Positions 1 to 8,069 of a stretch of DNA of 64,000 bases are shown here, one piece after another. The notes beneath the pieces were generated by a model, which worked only from the letters and a program-made list of their open reading frames with translations, did no database searches and was not told the origin of the DNA. The translations under genes and the position numbers were made by a program. Numbering within the stretch: the stretch's first letter is position 1; each line of letters opens with the position of its first letter. Origin of the DNA: Curtobacterium salicis. GTDB taxonomy: Bacteria > Actinomycetota > Actinomycetes > Actinomycetales > Microbacteriaceae. The stretch covers positions 1 to 64,000 of the forward strand of contig NZ_JAAOYO010000002.1 of the NCBI RefSeq assembly GCF_011759505.1, written 5' to 3'.

Positions 1-43
1 CCGACCAGCCAAAGCCGACCGGGCACGAGGTCAATAAAATTGG

Positions 44-76
44 CATTGACAATGTGCACGCTGTTGAGTTCTCAAG
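44..76 (-). promoter_or_regulatory. rRNA-leader-like antitermination element
   Basis: Read on the minus strand, this segment contains CTTGAGAACTCAACAGCGTGC, of which TTGAGAACTCAA is an inverted repeat at 64-75. A second small inverted repeat (CATTG-a-CAATG) lies at 44-54. Elements like this occur in the leaders and spacers of actinobacterial rRNA operons, where they are thought to take part in antitermination and processing. An rRNA operon reading leftward beyond the window edge is therefore likely. This is recognition from memory of the family pattern, and no rRNA gene is inside the window. Confidence 0.4.
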
Positions 77-233
77 GACCAGACGCACTCCCCACTCGAC
101 ACCATCACGATGTCTCGCCAGAGAGGCTGATTCGTTGCCCGGGGAAGATCGGAGCCGGACTGCATCTTCCAGGTCAGTGACCCGGTCAGTGTCTCGGTCG
201 TTCCGTTCTCCGCCTCAGCGGCAACGAGTGATT

Positions 234-263
234 ACTTTACGCACGGGTGAACGGCAGCGCCAA
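234..263 (-). promoter_or_regulatory. candidate leftward promoter (TTGGCG-18-TAAAGT)
   Basis: On the minus strand a -35-like TTGGCG (258-263) is followed after 18 bp by TAAAGT (234-239). It reads toward the rRNA-leader-like element at 44-76 and could drive a stable-RNA operon off the left edge. The rest of 1-337 contains no convincing gene. Confidence 0.35.
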
Positions 264-337
264 GCCAGCTCGACGCCCGGGCGTGTCGCGTCAGCGGGCA
301 CCGCGGCGGTCCGGCGCTGGCCTGCCCGGGAACGACG

Positions 338-369
338 GGAGGCGCAGTGCGGACTCGCACTGCGCCTCC
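338..369 (-). terminator. hairpin terminator of rlmN
   Basis: A perfect 14-bp stem with a 4-nt loop (352-355) lies 58 bp beyond the rlmN stop. There is no T tract, as is common in high-GC actinobacteria. Its left arm carries the dispersed word GACGGGAGGC (334-343). Confidence 0.7.
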
Positions 370-427
370 TGGCAGACCGGTCGTCGACGCGACCGGCGTG
401 GTCGGACCGACCACCGGTGGACGGCCG

Positions 428-1660
428 TCAGTCGGCCGCGGCCAGCTGCCCGCAGGCCCCGTCGATCTCCTTGCCGCGGGTGTCGCGGAGGGTCGTCGGG
501 ATGCCCGCTGCGTTCAGTCGCCGGACGAACTCGTCCTGCACGTGCACCTCGGACGAGGTCCACACCGAGCCGGGCGTCGGGTTCAGCGGGATCGGGTTGA
601 CGTGCACCCAGCCCTTGCCGCGCTTGTTGAGTTTCTCCGCCAGCAGGTCGGCGCGCCAGGCATGGTCGTTCATGTCCTTGATGAGCGCGTACTCGATCGA
701 CACCCGCCGGCCGGTCTTGACGTAGTAGTTGTGGGCGGCGTCGATGGCCTCGTCGGCCTTCCACTTCGAGTTCACCGGGATGAGTTCGTCGCGCAGCTCG
801 TCGTCCGGCGCGTGCAGCGACAGCGCGAACGTCAGCGGGATGCCCTCGTCCGCGAGCTTGAGCATTGCGGGCACCAGCCCCACGGTCGACACCGTGATGC
901 CACGGGCGCTCATCCCCAGGCCGTTCGGCTGCGGGGCGACCATGATCCGCACGGCGTCCATCACACGCTTGTAGTTCGCCAGCGGCTCCCCCATGCCCAT
1001 GAACACGATGTTCGTCACGCGCTCGGCGTCGACTCGGTCCTGCCCACCCTTGCGCGGGTCTCCCCCGAGTTCACCCGCGGCGATGGCGGCGTTCGCGCGG
1101 ACGATCTGCTCGATGATCTCGGCGGTGGACATGTTGCGGGTGAGACCCGCCTGCCCGGTCGCGCAGAACGGGCAGTTCATCCCGCAACCGGCCTGGGACG
1201 AGACGCAGAGGGTGATACGGCCCGGGTACCGCATGAGCACCGACTCGACCAGGGCGCCGTCGTGCAGCTTCCAGAGGAACTTGATGGTGTCGCCCTTGTC
1301 CGTCTCGAGACGACGGGTCTCGGTCAGCAGGGGCGGCAGCATCCCGGCGACGAGCTCGTCGCGCTGGGCTGCCGGCAGGTCGGTCATCTGCGCCGGGTCG
1401 GACGTGTAGTGCGTGAAGTAGTGGGTGGCGAGCTGCTTGGCGCGGAACCCGGGCAGACCGAGTTCCTTCACCTTGGCTTCGCGTTCCTCCACCGTCAGGT
1501 CCGCCAGGTGCACCGGCGGCTTGCCCCGCTTCGGGGACGCGAACTGCAGCAGCGGCCGACCGTCGGTCCCGGTGGCCTGCTGCCATCCTTCGGTGCGCGG
1601 GCGCACCTGCGGGCGGGCAGAGCGCTGCTCCTCGAACGGTGTGCGGGTGTCGGTGGCCAT
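428..1660 (-). CDS. rlmN: dual-specificity RNA (adenine-C2) methyltransferase RlmN
   Basis: Radical-SAM enzyme that methylates C2 of A2503 in 23S rRNA, and in the family also A37 of some tRNAs. The radical-SAM cluster motif CxxxCxxC is at about residues 159-166 (CGMNCPFC), and the C-terminal [14 protein letters not shown] segment carries the second catalytic cysteine. The length of about 410 residues is slightly above average because of an N-terminal tail. I chose the ATG at 1660. A GTG directly upstream is in frame, but a -10-like TAAGCT (1667-1672) ends 6 nt before the ATG, which suggests a leaderless transcript. The gene stands alone on the minus strand, downstream of the NlpC/P60 gene. 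Confidence 0.95.
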   Translation of the reverse strand: MATDTRTPFEEQRSARPQVRPRTEGWQQATGTDGRPLLQFASPKRGKPPVHLADLTVEEREAKVKELGLPGFRAKQLATHYFTHYTSDPAQMTDLPAAQRDELVAGMLPPLLTETRRLETDKGDTIKFLWKLHDGALVESVLMRYPGRITLCVSSQAGCGMNCPFCATGQAGLTRNMSTAEIIEQIVRANAAIAAGELGGDPRKGGQDRVDAERVTNIVFMGMGEPLANYKRVMDAVRIMVAPQPNGLGMSARGITVSTVGLVPAMLKLADEGIPLTFALSLHAPDDELRDELIPVNSKWKADEAIDAAHNYYVKTGRRVSIEYALIKDMNDHAWRADLLAEKLNKRGKGWVHVNPIPLNPTPGSVWTSSEVHVQDEFVRRLNAAGIPTTLRDTRGKEIDGACGQLAAAD

Positions 1661-1666
1661 CACTCC

Positions 1667-1672
1667 AGCTTA
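1667..1672 (-). promoter_or_regulatory. -10 box of rlmN (leaderless)
   Basis: TAAGCT on the minus strand ends exactly 6 nt before the rlmN ATG. This spacing puts the expected transcription start at or next to the start codon. The same TANNNT-6-start layout recurs before several other genes here. Confidence 0.5.
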
Positions 1673-1726
1673 CGGGAGGCCCGCAACCCTCGAGCGCGCC
1701 GGTGCGCGCCCTCGGGTGGTCCGGGC

Positions 1727-2644
1727 TCAGGAGCCGGCGGGCAGCAGCCGGGCGAAGTGGTGCGCGGCCGGGTACATCGGGACGATGTCGACGACCTCGC
1801 CCGGGTGCGGCGCCTGGAGCACGAGCCCCTGGCCGAGGTACAGGCCGACGTGGTCCTCGTCGTCGTAGACGACCATGTCGCCGGGCAGAGCCTCGGACTC
1901 GGGCACCGTCGTCGCGACGGCGTCCTGCGTCGGGACGTAGTGGACGAGCTGGATGCCGACGGCCTGGTACGCCACCATCGTCAGCCCGGAGCAGTCGATG
2001 CCCGCGTGGCTCGCGCCGCCCTCGACGTACGGGTCGCCGAGGTACTGCAGCGCCGTCTGGAGCACGGTCGCACGGTCCCCGCCGGCCGAGAGGGCCGCCG
2101 AGAGCGCGGACTTCGCCTGGGTCTCGGTCACGCCGAAGCGGAGGACGAGGGTCGGGTACGACACGATCGAGGTCGTCGTCACACCGTCGGAGGAGATGAT
2201 CGGCACCTGCACGTCGTGGGCGACCGTGTACGTCTGCAGTGCCTGGGACGTGGTGGTGGTCGTCGCGGGAGCCGGGACGACCGTCGCGGCGTCGGCCGGG
2301 ATCGACAGCGACAGGGTCGAGGTGATCGCCAGGGCCGGGGCGATCAGCAGCGCGGCGCGCTTGGCGTTCGCGGCGCGGCGGATGTGACGGGGGTCGGCGG
2401 CACGCTCGGCGCGGAGTGCGGCGTTCCGCGTGACGGAAGTGCCCGACGGCTGGGGCACGGGACGGCCCGGCGCGAGGGCGACCACGCGCGCCGGGCGCTG
2501 GTGCTCGACGAAGGTGGCGCGGGCGACGGCGGGGCCGGATGCGGAGCGACGGCCGCGCGCACGGGGCGCGGGAGTGGCTGCGGACGGAGGGACGGGTGCG
2601 GCTCGACGGTCGTCGTCGAGGGCGGGCAGAGCGTGGCGTCCCAT
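1727..2644 (-). CDS. NlpC/P60 family peptidoglycan hydrolase
   Basis: Probable cell-wall endopeptidase of the NlpC/P60 papain-like fold, cleaving D-Glu/meso-DAP type peptide bonds in peptidoglycan. Residues 1-95 are a charged, low-complexity cytoplasmic or leader part. A single hydrophobic segment (about 97-118), ending near ADAA, acts as signal peptide or anchor. The C-terminal domain shows DCSGL with catalytic Cys218 and a following His at 265 (DEDHVGLYLG), plus His280. The exported catalytic domain is short (about 120 residues), with no lectin, LysM or SH3 domain visible. The ATG at 2644 has GGAAGGAACC upstream. It is separated from rlmN by 66 bp and may be independent of it. Confidence 0.85.
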   Translation of the reverse strand: MGRHALPALDDDRRAAPVPPSAATPAPRARGRRSASGPAVARATFVEHQRPARVVALAPGRPVPQPSGTSVTRNAALRAERAADPRHIRRAANAKRAALLIAPALAITSTLSLSIPADAATVVPAPATTTTTSQALQTYTVAHDVQVPIISSDGVTTTSIVSYPTLVLRFGVTETQAKSALSAALSAGGDRATVLQTALQYLGDPYVEGGASHAGIDCSGLTMVAYQAVGIQLVHYVPTQDAVATTVPESEALPGDMVVYDDEDHVGLYLGQGLVLQAPHPGEVVDIVPMYPAAHHFARLLPAGS

Positions 2645-2795
2645 GGTTCCTTCCGGGTCCGGGCCGCCCGACTCGTGCGACGGCCCGGTCAGATAACGTA
2701 TTGGTCACGAACCTGGTCTCGCCTGGGGAACCGGGCCGTGAACCTGCGGTGCGTCACAGGGTCGCCGGTCGGGCACACCGCACTGGCAGGAGTCG

Positions 2796-3512
2796 TCAGG
2801 CGGAGGCGAGCCGTGCCTCCCGTCCGTCGGCGACCGCGTCGAGTCGTGCGGCGAGCGCGACCACGGACGCGTCGACCGGGGTCGCGGCCGCTCGGGCCAG
2901 CACTCCGGCGACCGGTGCGCCGGCGCGGAGCGCGACGGGCAGGACGCCGGCCCAGACGGTGTGGTCCTCGCCGTCGTCGGGCGACTCCCCCACCCCGGCT
3001 GCACGGACCTTGACGCTCGCGGCGTCGAGCGGGAGTTGGAGGACCTGGGTCTGGCGGACCTCCTTCGCCGTCATCTCGCGCAGTTCTGCCCGGCGGCCGG
3101 GCATGAGGTGGTCCGAGACCTGTCGGAGTGCGTCGGCCCGGAGTCCGGCCGGCACCACGGTCGCCCGCCCGACGACCATGGCGCTGCGGTAGTTCGCCGA
3201 GCTGTCGAAGGTCGAGCGGGCGAAGACGATGCCGTCGACGTGGGTGATCGTCGCCGAGACGGGGACGCCGTCTGCGCCGGCGTCGAGGAAGAGCCCGCCA
3301 CCCGTCGAGCCGTGGAGCAGCAGGACCGGCCCGGCGCCGAGGTCCCCGACGCCGTAGAGGAAGGGGAGCACGATCGGGAAGCCGTCGCGGACCAGTCCGA
3401 CGTGGGCGACGAAGCCCTCGGCGAGGACCTGGCGGAGTGCCTCGGGGTCGGTCAGTTGACGGTCACGGAGACGTCGGACGGTGAGGGAGGGCAGGGCGTC
3501 GTCGATGGGCAC
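2796..3512 (-). CDS. pyridoxamine 5'-phosphate oxidase-like FMN-binding protein
   Basis: Split-barrel flavoprotein of the PNPOx-like superfamily (PF12900 type, 238 residues). Family members bind FMN or a related flavin, and many have no proven reaction. Visible features are the typical N-terminal EGFVAHVGLVRDGFPIVLPFLYG strand pair (residues about 32-54) and the LLHGSTGG loop. It faces a MocR-type regulator across a 57-bp divergent region. This layout is common for a PLP- or amine-related enzyme and its regulator, and suggests control by the regulator. The last codons (DGREARLASA) carry one copy of the dispersed word GACGGGAGGC (2815-2824). The exact substrate is unknown. Confidence 0.75.
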   Translation of the reverse strand: MPIDDALPSLTVRRLRDRQLTDPEALRQVLAEGFVAHVGLVRDGFPIVLPFLYGVGDLGAGPVLLLHGSTGGGLFLDAGADGVPVSATITHVDGIVFARSTFDSSANYRSAMVVGRATVVPAGLRADALRQVSDHLMPGRRAELREMTAKEVRQTQVLQLPLDAASVKVRAAGVGESPDDGEDHTVWAGVLPVALRAGAPVAGVLARAAATPVDASVVALAARLDAVADGREARLASA

Positions 3513-3569
3513 GGTCTGACGCTATGGTCAGGACTGGATCAGCAGGTAGACCAGATCGGGGCAGTTCGG
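3513..3569. promoter_or_regulatory. divergent promoter/operator region of PNPOx-like and mocR-like genes
   Basis: This 57-bp region separates two divergent start codons. It contains repeated half-sites of the type TGGTC/GACCA: GGTCAGG near 3526, AGACCAGAT near 3548 and GGACCAGTC at 3571. MocR-family regulators are known to bind direct repeats in such intergenic regions. The assignment is by position and repeat pattern only. Confidence 0.4.
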
Positions 3570-5114
3570 GTGGACCAGTCGAGCAAGGTGGCCGCCGTCG
3601 TCGCACGGGTCCGGGGGCTGGTGCACGACGGCACGCTCGGTGCCGACGACCCGCTGCCGTCGACCCGGGCACTGGCGGCCGAACTCGGGGTGGCGCGCGG
3701 CACGGTGGTGGCCGCGTACGAGCAGCTCGACGGCGAGGGCTACATCCGCACCCGGCACGGGGCGGCGGCGCGGGTCGTCGGGGGCGCGGCCACGGGTGCC
3801 GGGACGCGGCCCGCGGCCGGTGCTGTGCTGCGGCCGGGCGTGGGCGGTGGGACGGACGCGCGCCGTGCCTCCCGTCCGGACACGTCGCTCGACTGTCGGC
3901 CGGGGATCCCCGCCGTGACCGCGATCAGCCAGCGGGACTGGCGAGCGGCATGGCGCGCCGCGGCCGACGCGCCCCTCCGGAACGGGCTGCCGGATCCGCT
4001 GGGCCTCCCCGCACTGCGCGAGCAGGTCGTCGCGCAGCTCGGACTGGCTCGCGGGTTCAGCCCGGCGGTGTCCGACGTGATCGTCGCCGCGGGGACCTCG
4101 GAGGCGCTCTCGCTCCTGGTCGAGGCGCTCCGGGCCCGACTCGGCCGGGCGCCGCGCGTCGCGGTCGAGGACCCCGGCTACCGGTCGGGCCACCGGGCGC
4201 TGACCAGCGCGGGTGCGGAACTCGTCGCCGTCCCGGTGGGTCCCGACGGCATCGACCTGGCGCTGCTCGCCGCGGCCGACGCCGACGCGGTCGTCGTCTC
4301 CCCCACGCACCAGTACCCGCTCGGGTCCGTGATGCCGGTCGGACACCGGCGGGCGCTCCTGGCACGGGCCGGAGCGACCGGGATGGTCGTCGTCGAGGAC
4401 GACTACGACTCGGAGCTCCGACACCGCGGCACGCCCGTCCCGGCCCTCGCGGCGCTCGACACCGACGGGGTGGTCGTGCACCTCGGCGGGTTCTCGAAGA
4501 CCCTCGACCCCCGGTTGCGGTGCGCCTACCTGGTGTTGCCGGGGCCGGCCAGCGGGCTCCGGACCGCGGTCGTCGACGCGCGGACTGCCCGCGGAGCCGT
4601 GGTCGCCGAACCGGTGCAGGTCGCGGTCGCGCACCTGCTGCGGACCGGTGCGTTCCGGCGGCACCTCGGCCGGGTCCGGCGGGACTACACCCACCGTCGC
4701 GAGCAGATCGTGCTCCGTCTGGCGGACAGTGACGTCGTCGGCCTGGAGGCCCGGGCACTGACCGGTGGGCTGCACGCGGTCCTGACGTGGCCCGATCCGG
4801 CGGCTGGTGCTCCGGCTGCCGGTGCTCCGGCGGCCGGTCCCGTCGTCCCGTCCGGCGCGGACGTCGTAGTGCGGGCAGCTGCGAACGGGGTGCTCGTGGC
4901 GGACCTCGCGGACTACGAGACGGACCGTGGCCGCTCCGGGCCGGGGGTCGTCCTCGGGTACGGAGCGGTGACGCTGCCGGAGCTCGACCGGGCGCTCGAC
5001 GTGGTGCTCGCGGCCATCCGCGAGACGGTGGGCTCGGGGCCGCCGGCTTCGGAAGCCGTGGTCTCGGGGCCGCCGGCTTCGGGAGCCGTGGTCTCGAGGC
5101 CGGTGGCGCCCTGA
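3570..5114 (+). CDS. MocR/PdxR-family regulator (GntR helix-turn-helix fused to aminotransferase fold)
   Basis: Predicted PLP-binding transcription factor of 514 residues. A GntR-type winged helix occupies about residues 1-70 (PLPSTRALAAELGVARGTV), then a linker of about 45 residues, then a class I aminotransferase-like domain with the PLP lysine K310 in GGFSKTLDPR and the EDDYDSE motif near 276. I chose the GTG at 3570 because the winged helix begins there. The longer open frame upstream runs antisense to the PNPOx gene. Low-complexity repeats GAPAAG and a near-perfect 30-bp tandem repeat (SGPPAS, about 5033-5100) mark the C-terminal tail. The linker carries a GACGGGAGGC word (3867-3876). 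It probably regulates itself and the divergent flavoprotein gene. Confidence 0.85.
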   Translation: MDQSSKVAAVVARVRGLVHDGTLGADDPLPSTRALAAELGVARGTVVAAYEQLDGEGYIRTRHGAAARVVGGAATGAGTRPAAGAVLRPGVGGGTDARRASRPDTSLDCRPGIPAVTAISQRDWRAAWRAAADAPLRNGLPDPLGLPALREQVVAQLGLARGFSPAVSDVIVAAGTSEALSLLVEALRARLGRAPRVAVEDPGYRSGHRALTSAGAELVAVPVGPDGIDLALLAAADADAVVVSPTHQYPLGSVMPVGHRRALLARAGATGMVVVEDDYDSELRHRGTPVPALAALDTDGVVVHLGGFSKTLDPRLRCAYLVLPGPASGLRTAVVDARTARGAVVAEPVQVAVAHLLRTGAFRRHLGRVRRDYTHRREQIVLRLADSDVVGLEARALTGGLHAVLTWPDPAAGAPAAGAPAAGPVVPSGADVVVRAAANGVLVADLADYETDRGRSGPGVVLGYGAVTLPELDRALDVVLAAIRETVGSGPPASEAVVSGPPASGAVVSRPVAP

Positions 5115-5137
5115 CGAGCCGGGTGCAGCCTCCCGGC

Positions 5138-5151
5138 CGTCACCGGTGACG
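5138..5151. repeat. 14-bp perfect palindrome
   Basis: CGTCACCGGTGACG lies in the short gap between the mocR-like gene and the convergent small gene. It may be a regulatory site or a weak hairpin, and nothing else supports a function. Confidence 0.3.
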
Positions 5152-5162
5152 TGCGCCGCTGG

Positions 5163-5330
5163 TCACCGTCGTCGGGCCCGCTCCGTGGCGCCGGTGCGCC
5201 AGAGGTCGTTCAGCGACGGCACGGGCAGGTCCGCCGGGACCGCCCAGCCGCGTCGGGCGGCCTTGCGGGCCGAGCGGTAGGTGGTGACGTGGAGCGGCTC
5301 CACGTCGTGGTTCGATTCGTACGTCGTCAT
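5163..5330 (-). CDS. small basic hypothetical protein (55 residues)
   Basis: I do not recognise this protein. The ATG at 5330 is preceded by a clear Shine-Dalgarno AGGGAG at 6-7 nt, which favours it over a longer frame starting at 5486. The product begins MTTYESNHDVEP, has a basic segment TTYRSARKAARRGWAVPADLP and ends in RTGATERARRR. It contains no membrane segment, cysteines or signal peptide. The strong ribosome binding site and the sequence WAVPADLPVPSLNDLW suggest a real, possibly nucleic-acid- or ribosome-associated small protein; that role is inference only. It is convergent with the mocR-like gene. Confidence 0.55.
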   Translation of the reverse strand: MTTYESNHDVEPLHVTTYRSARKAARRGWAVPADLPVPSLNDLWRTGATERARRR

Positions 5331-5529
5331 GGCGTGCTCCCTGTTCACGGCGCCCACCGTCCGCTGGCGATGTCCGGCTCCGGGACCACCGGTGCCTCGG
5401 ACCACCCGCGGACTGCGGGACGCGAGACGAACTCTCTTCTTGGGCGGGACGCTACGTGACGTCGGAGGCGCACGGGTGAACTGCACCGGAAGACAGCGCC
5501 ATGCGGACGAACGCGCGGCGGGTGCCGGA

Positions 5530-6720
5530 TCAGCTGTCGGGCAGGGAGTCCTTCGGCAGCTTCCGCAGCTTCGTCCGGCGGCGACGGCGGTCGGGGATCA
5601 TCGACCGCATCTCCTCGAGCTTGCCGAAGCAGAGCAGCCGGTCCCCGGGCTCGAGCACGACGCCGCTGCGGGGGTTCGGGATCACCGACGTGCCCCGGTG
5701 CAGGGTCAGGACGGTGATGTCGCGGTCCCAGAGCCCGGAGTCCTTGATCGTCTTGCCGACCAGGTCCGCGTTCGTGTGGACGAGCAGCTCGGCGACGCCG
5801 TAGCCGGTCGAGACGCTGAGGCGCTGGCGGACGTCGATCTCCGGGAACGCCACCTGGTTCGCGATGAAGTCGATGACCGCGCCGGCGACGTCGAGCCCGG
5901 TCGCCCGTTCGATGCCCTCGAGGCCCGGGGAGGAGTTGACCTCCATGACGAGCGGGCCGTCGTTGCCCTCGAGCATGTCGACGCCCGCGACCCGGAGGCC
6001 CATGATCTGCGCGGAACGGACCGCGGCCTCTTCGTACTCCGGCGTCAGGGTGACCTGCTCCACCGTCCCCCCGCGGTGCACGTTCGACCGGAACTCGTCA
6101 CCCGACGCCGAGCGACGCATCGCCGCGACCACCCGGTCCCCGACGACCAGTGCACGGATGTCCTTGCCGCGGCTCTCGGAGATGAAACGCTGGATGAGCA
6201 CGTTCTGCTTCGTGGAGTGCAGGGTCTCGACGATGGACTCGGCGACCTTCGCCTCCGGAGCGAGGATCACGCCGATGCCCTGCGTGCCCTCGAGGAGCTT
6301 GATGACCACCGGAGCGCCACCGACCCGTTCGATCGCACCGCGGACGTCCGCACGGCTGCTGACGAAGGTCGTCGCCGGCATGCCGATGTCGTGCCGCGAC
6401 AGGATCTGGTTCGCGCGGAGCTTGTCGCGGGAGTTCGTGATGCCGTTCGCCGTGTTCGGCGTGTAGACGTCCATCTGCTCGAACTGCCACACGACCGCGG
6501 TGCCGTAGTACGTGATCGAGTTGCCGATGCGCGGCAGCACGGCGTCGTAGTCGGAGAGCAACTTGCCGCGGTACTGCAGGTCCGGCTGCTCGCCGGTCAG
6601 GTCGATCGCGAAGCGGAGGGTGTTCAGCACCTTGACGGTGTGACCGCGCTCGGCCGCAGCGGTGCGGAGACGCTGCGTCGAGTACGCGTGGGGAGCGCGC
6701 GACAGGATGGCGAGTTTCAT
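5530..6720 (-). CDS. rimK: RimK-family ATP-grasp ligase with C-terminal RCK/TrkA-C domain
   Basis: Predicted ATP-dependent glutamate (or similar amino acid) ligase. RimK in E. coli adds glutamate to the C-terminus of ribosomal protein S6. The protein has 396 residues: N-terminal pre-ATP-grasp fold (1-95), ATP-grasp domain (about 96-290) with the metal-binding residues D248, E260 and N262 (VMEVNSSPG), then a segment of about 80 residues (300-378, GVAELLVHTNADLVGKTI...RLLCFGKLEEM) that looks like a TrkA-C/RCK-C ligand-binding domain. E. coli RimK is about 300 residues and lacks this tail. The ATG at 6720 lies only 18 bp from the divergent protease gene. TATCTT 7 nt upstream of the ATG suggests a leaderless start. 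Confidence 0.88.
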   Translation of the reverse strand: MKLAILSRAPHAYSTQRLRTAAAERGHTVKVLNTLRFAIDLTGEQPDLQYRGKLLSDYDAVLPRIGNSITYYGTAVVWQFEQMDVYTPNTANGITNSRDKLRANQILSRHDIGMPATTFVSSRADVRGAIERVGGAPVVIKLLEGTQGIGVILAPEAKVAESIVETLHSTKQNVLIQRFISESRGKDIRALVVGDRVVAAMRRSASGDEFRSNVHRGGTVEQVTLTPEYEEAAVRSAQIMGLRVAGVDMLEGNDGPLVMEVNSSPGLEGIERATGLDVAGAVIDFIANQVAFPEIDVRQRLSVSTGYGVAELLVHTNADLVGKTIKDSGLWDRDITVLTLHRGTSVIPNPRSGVVLEPGDRLLCFGKLEEMRSMIPDRRRRRTKLRKLPKDSLPDS

Positions 6721-6738
6721 CACTGCCAAGATAAGGGC
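6721..6738. promoter_or_regulatory. 18-bp divergent intergenic region of rimK and the rimB-like gene
   Basis: The two start codons are only 18 bp apart. On the minus strand TATCTT ends 7 nt before the rimK ATG. No comparable -10 box is evident for the plus-strand gene within the gap, so its promoter elements would lie inside rimK. Expression of the pair is probably mutually linked. Confidence 0.4.
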
Positions 6739-7239
6739 ATGGCCCAGCCCGCGAAGCGCCCCGACGGCGGGAAGTCCGCGTCCCGTGTGCCGATCGTCGC
6801 GGGCTGGCGCGAATGGGCGGCGCTGCCGGACATCGGCATCCCGTGGATCAAGGTCAAGCTCGACACCGGCGCCCGCAGTTCGGCACTGCACGCCTTCGAC
6901 GTCGAAGAGCTGCCGGGCGGCCGCGTCCGGTTCTCGGTGCACCCCTGGCAGGACTCCGACGTCGACCCGCAGACCGTCGAGTGCGACGTCCACGACCGCC
7001 GGGTCATCCGCAGCTCGAGCGGCCACACGCAGGAGCGGATCGTCGTGCTCATGTCGATCGAGCTCGCCGGTCGGACGGTCCTGTCCGAGGTGACGCTGAG
7101 CAACCGCGACCAGATGGGCTTCCGGATGCTCGTCGGGCGCGAGGCACTGCGGCAGGGTTTCGTGGTGGACCCGGCGCGGTCGTTCATGGCCGGTCGGGCG
7201 CCGAAGGCCGTGCGGCGGCGGAACCGCGGGCGGAGCTGA
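6739..7239 (+). CDS. RimB-like ATP-dependent zinc protease / retropepsin-fold protein
   Basis: A 166-residue member of the family annotated as ATP-dependent zinc protease (PF05618), which has a retropepsin-like fold. The hallmark D-T-G-A motif is at residues 42-45 (KLDTGARSSALHA), and the C-terminal RMLVGREALRQGFVVDP matches the family. In Pseudomonas a protein of this type (RimB) acts with RimK in controlling S6 glutamylation, and the divergent rimK here fits that partnership. The ATG at 6739 starts 18 bp from rimK. The last codons form one arm of the hairpin at 7224-7256. Confidence 0.85.
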   Translation: MAQPAKRPDGGKSASRVPIVAGWREWAALPDIGIPWIKVKLDTGARSSALHAFDVEELPGGRVRFSVHPWQDSDVDPQTVECDVHDRRVIRSSSGHTQERIVVLMSIELAGRTVLSEVTLSNRDQMGFRMLVGREALRQGFVVDPARSFMAGRAPKAVRRRNRGRS

Positions 7240-7256
7240 CGCTCCTCCGCCCGCGG
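7224..7256. terminator. bidirectional hairpin terminator
   Basis: A perfect 12-bp GC-rich stem with a 9-nt loop spans the stop codon of the rimB-like gene and the gap before the convergent SDR gene. It can serve both strands. Confidence 0.6.
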
Positions 7257-7262
7257 CGCCCG

Positions 7263-7964
7263 TCACTCCCCCGCGAGCGCCGGGTACCGGGCCTCGACCG
7301 GCGCACCGAGCGAGCCCCGCACCTGGCGGGTGAGCTCGTCGGCGAGCACCTCGTGCGCACCGGTGACGACGCCGTCCCAGACCGCACGGACGACGTCGGC
7401 GGGGTCGTTCTTCGGTGCGTCCACGCCCTCGGTCATGGCGGTGTCGGTGTACCCGAGGTAGGCGCCGACGACCTGCACGCCGTCGTCCGCGAGCTCGAGC
7501 CGGAGGCTGTCGGTCGCCGACCAGAGCGCGGCCTTCGACACCCCGTACGCACCGGCACCACCGAGCCAGCTGAGGATCGACGCGACGTTGACGAGCGCTC
7601 CGTGTGCCCGTCGGAGGACCGGCGCGAAGGCGCTGGTGAGCAGGAGCGGGCCGACCACGTTCGTCTCGAGGTGCGCACGGAGGGCGTCGACGTCACCGTC
7701 GACCAGACGGCCGGGTCGGAGGATGCCCGCGTTGTTGACGAGGACGGTGGTGTCCCCGGCGAGTTCGACCGCGCGGGCCACCGAGGCCGCGTCGGTGACG
7801 TCGAGTTCGAGGGGGACGATGCGCTCGTCGTCCCACTGGCGGGGGCGACGCGCTGCCGCGTAGACCTTCGTCGCGCCACGCTCGAGTGCCTGTCGGACGA
7901 ACTCGGTGCCGAGTCCGCCGTTCGCGCCCGTCACGAGGACCGTTGCGCCGCTGAGTTCCGTCAT
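7263..7964 (-). CDS. short-chain dehydrogenase/reductase (SDR)
   Basis: Classical SDR of 233 residues with an NAD(P)-binding Rossmann motif TGANGGLG (12-19), NNAG at 77-80, and the catalytic S129, Y140 and K144 (YGVSK). The substrate is unknown. The ATG at 7964 has GGAAGG six bases upstream, so the longer in-frame extension to 8204 is rejected. It is divergent from a TetR gene, with a 12-bp palindrome between them, and is the likely target of that repressor. Confidence 0.85.
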   Translation of the reverse strand: MTELSGATVLVTGANGGLGTEFVRQALERGATKVYAAARRPRQWDDERIVPLELDVTDAASVARAVELAGDTTVLVNNAGILRPGRLVDGDVDALRAHLETNVVGPLLLTSAFAPVLRRAHGALVNVASILSWLGGAGAYGVSKAALWSATDSLRLELADDGVQVVGAYLGYTDTAMTEGVDAPKNDPADVVRAVWDGVVTGAHEVLADELTRQVRGSLGAPVEARYPALAGE

Positions 7965-8015
7965 GGTGATGCCTTCCGTCGTCGCGCGGTCGTCCGCGCT
8001 GTCGAAGACGACAAT

Positions 8016-8027
8016 ACGACCGGTCGT
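8016..8027. promoter_or_regulatory. TetR-type operator palindrome ACGACCGGTCGT
   Basis: A perfect 12-bp palindrome lies between the divergent SDR and TetR genes, 43 bp before the tetR-like ATG. Its position and symmetry fit the operator of the adjacent TetR regulator. Confidence 0.55.
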
Positions 8028-8069
8028 CTCATTCCCGCGACATGCCGGAGGAGGTGGGAGGATCGACCC

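Noticed and set aside
49..764. Several overlapping small open frames left of rlmN
   Set aside because: They overlap each other, the rlmN terminator and the rlmN coding strand, and none has a ribosome binding site or domain.
347..3013. 888-residue open frame on the plus strand
   Set aside because: It runs antisense to rlmN and the NlpC/P60 gene, and its composition (His/Arg/Asp-rich, no domain) is typical of the shadow frame of high-GC genes.
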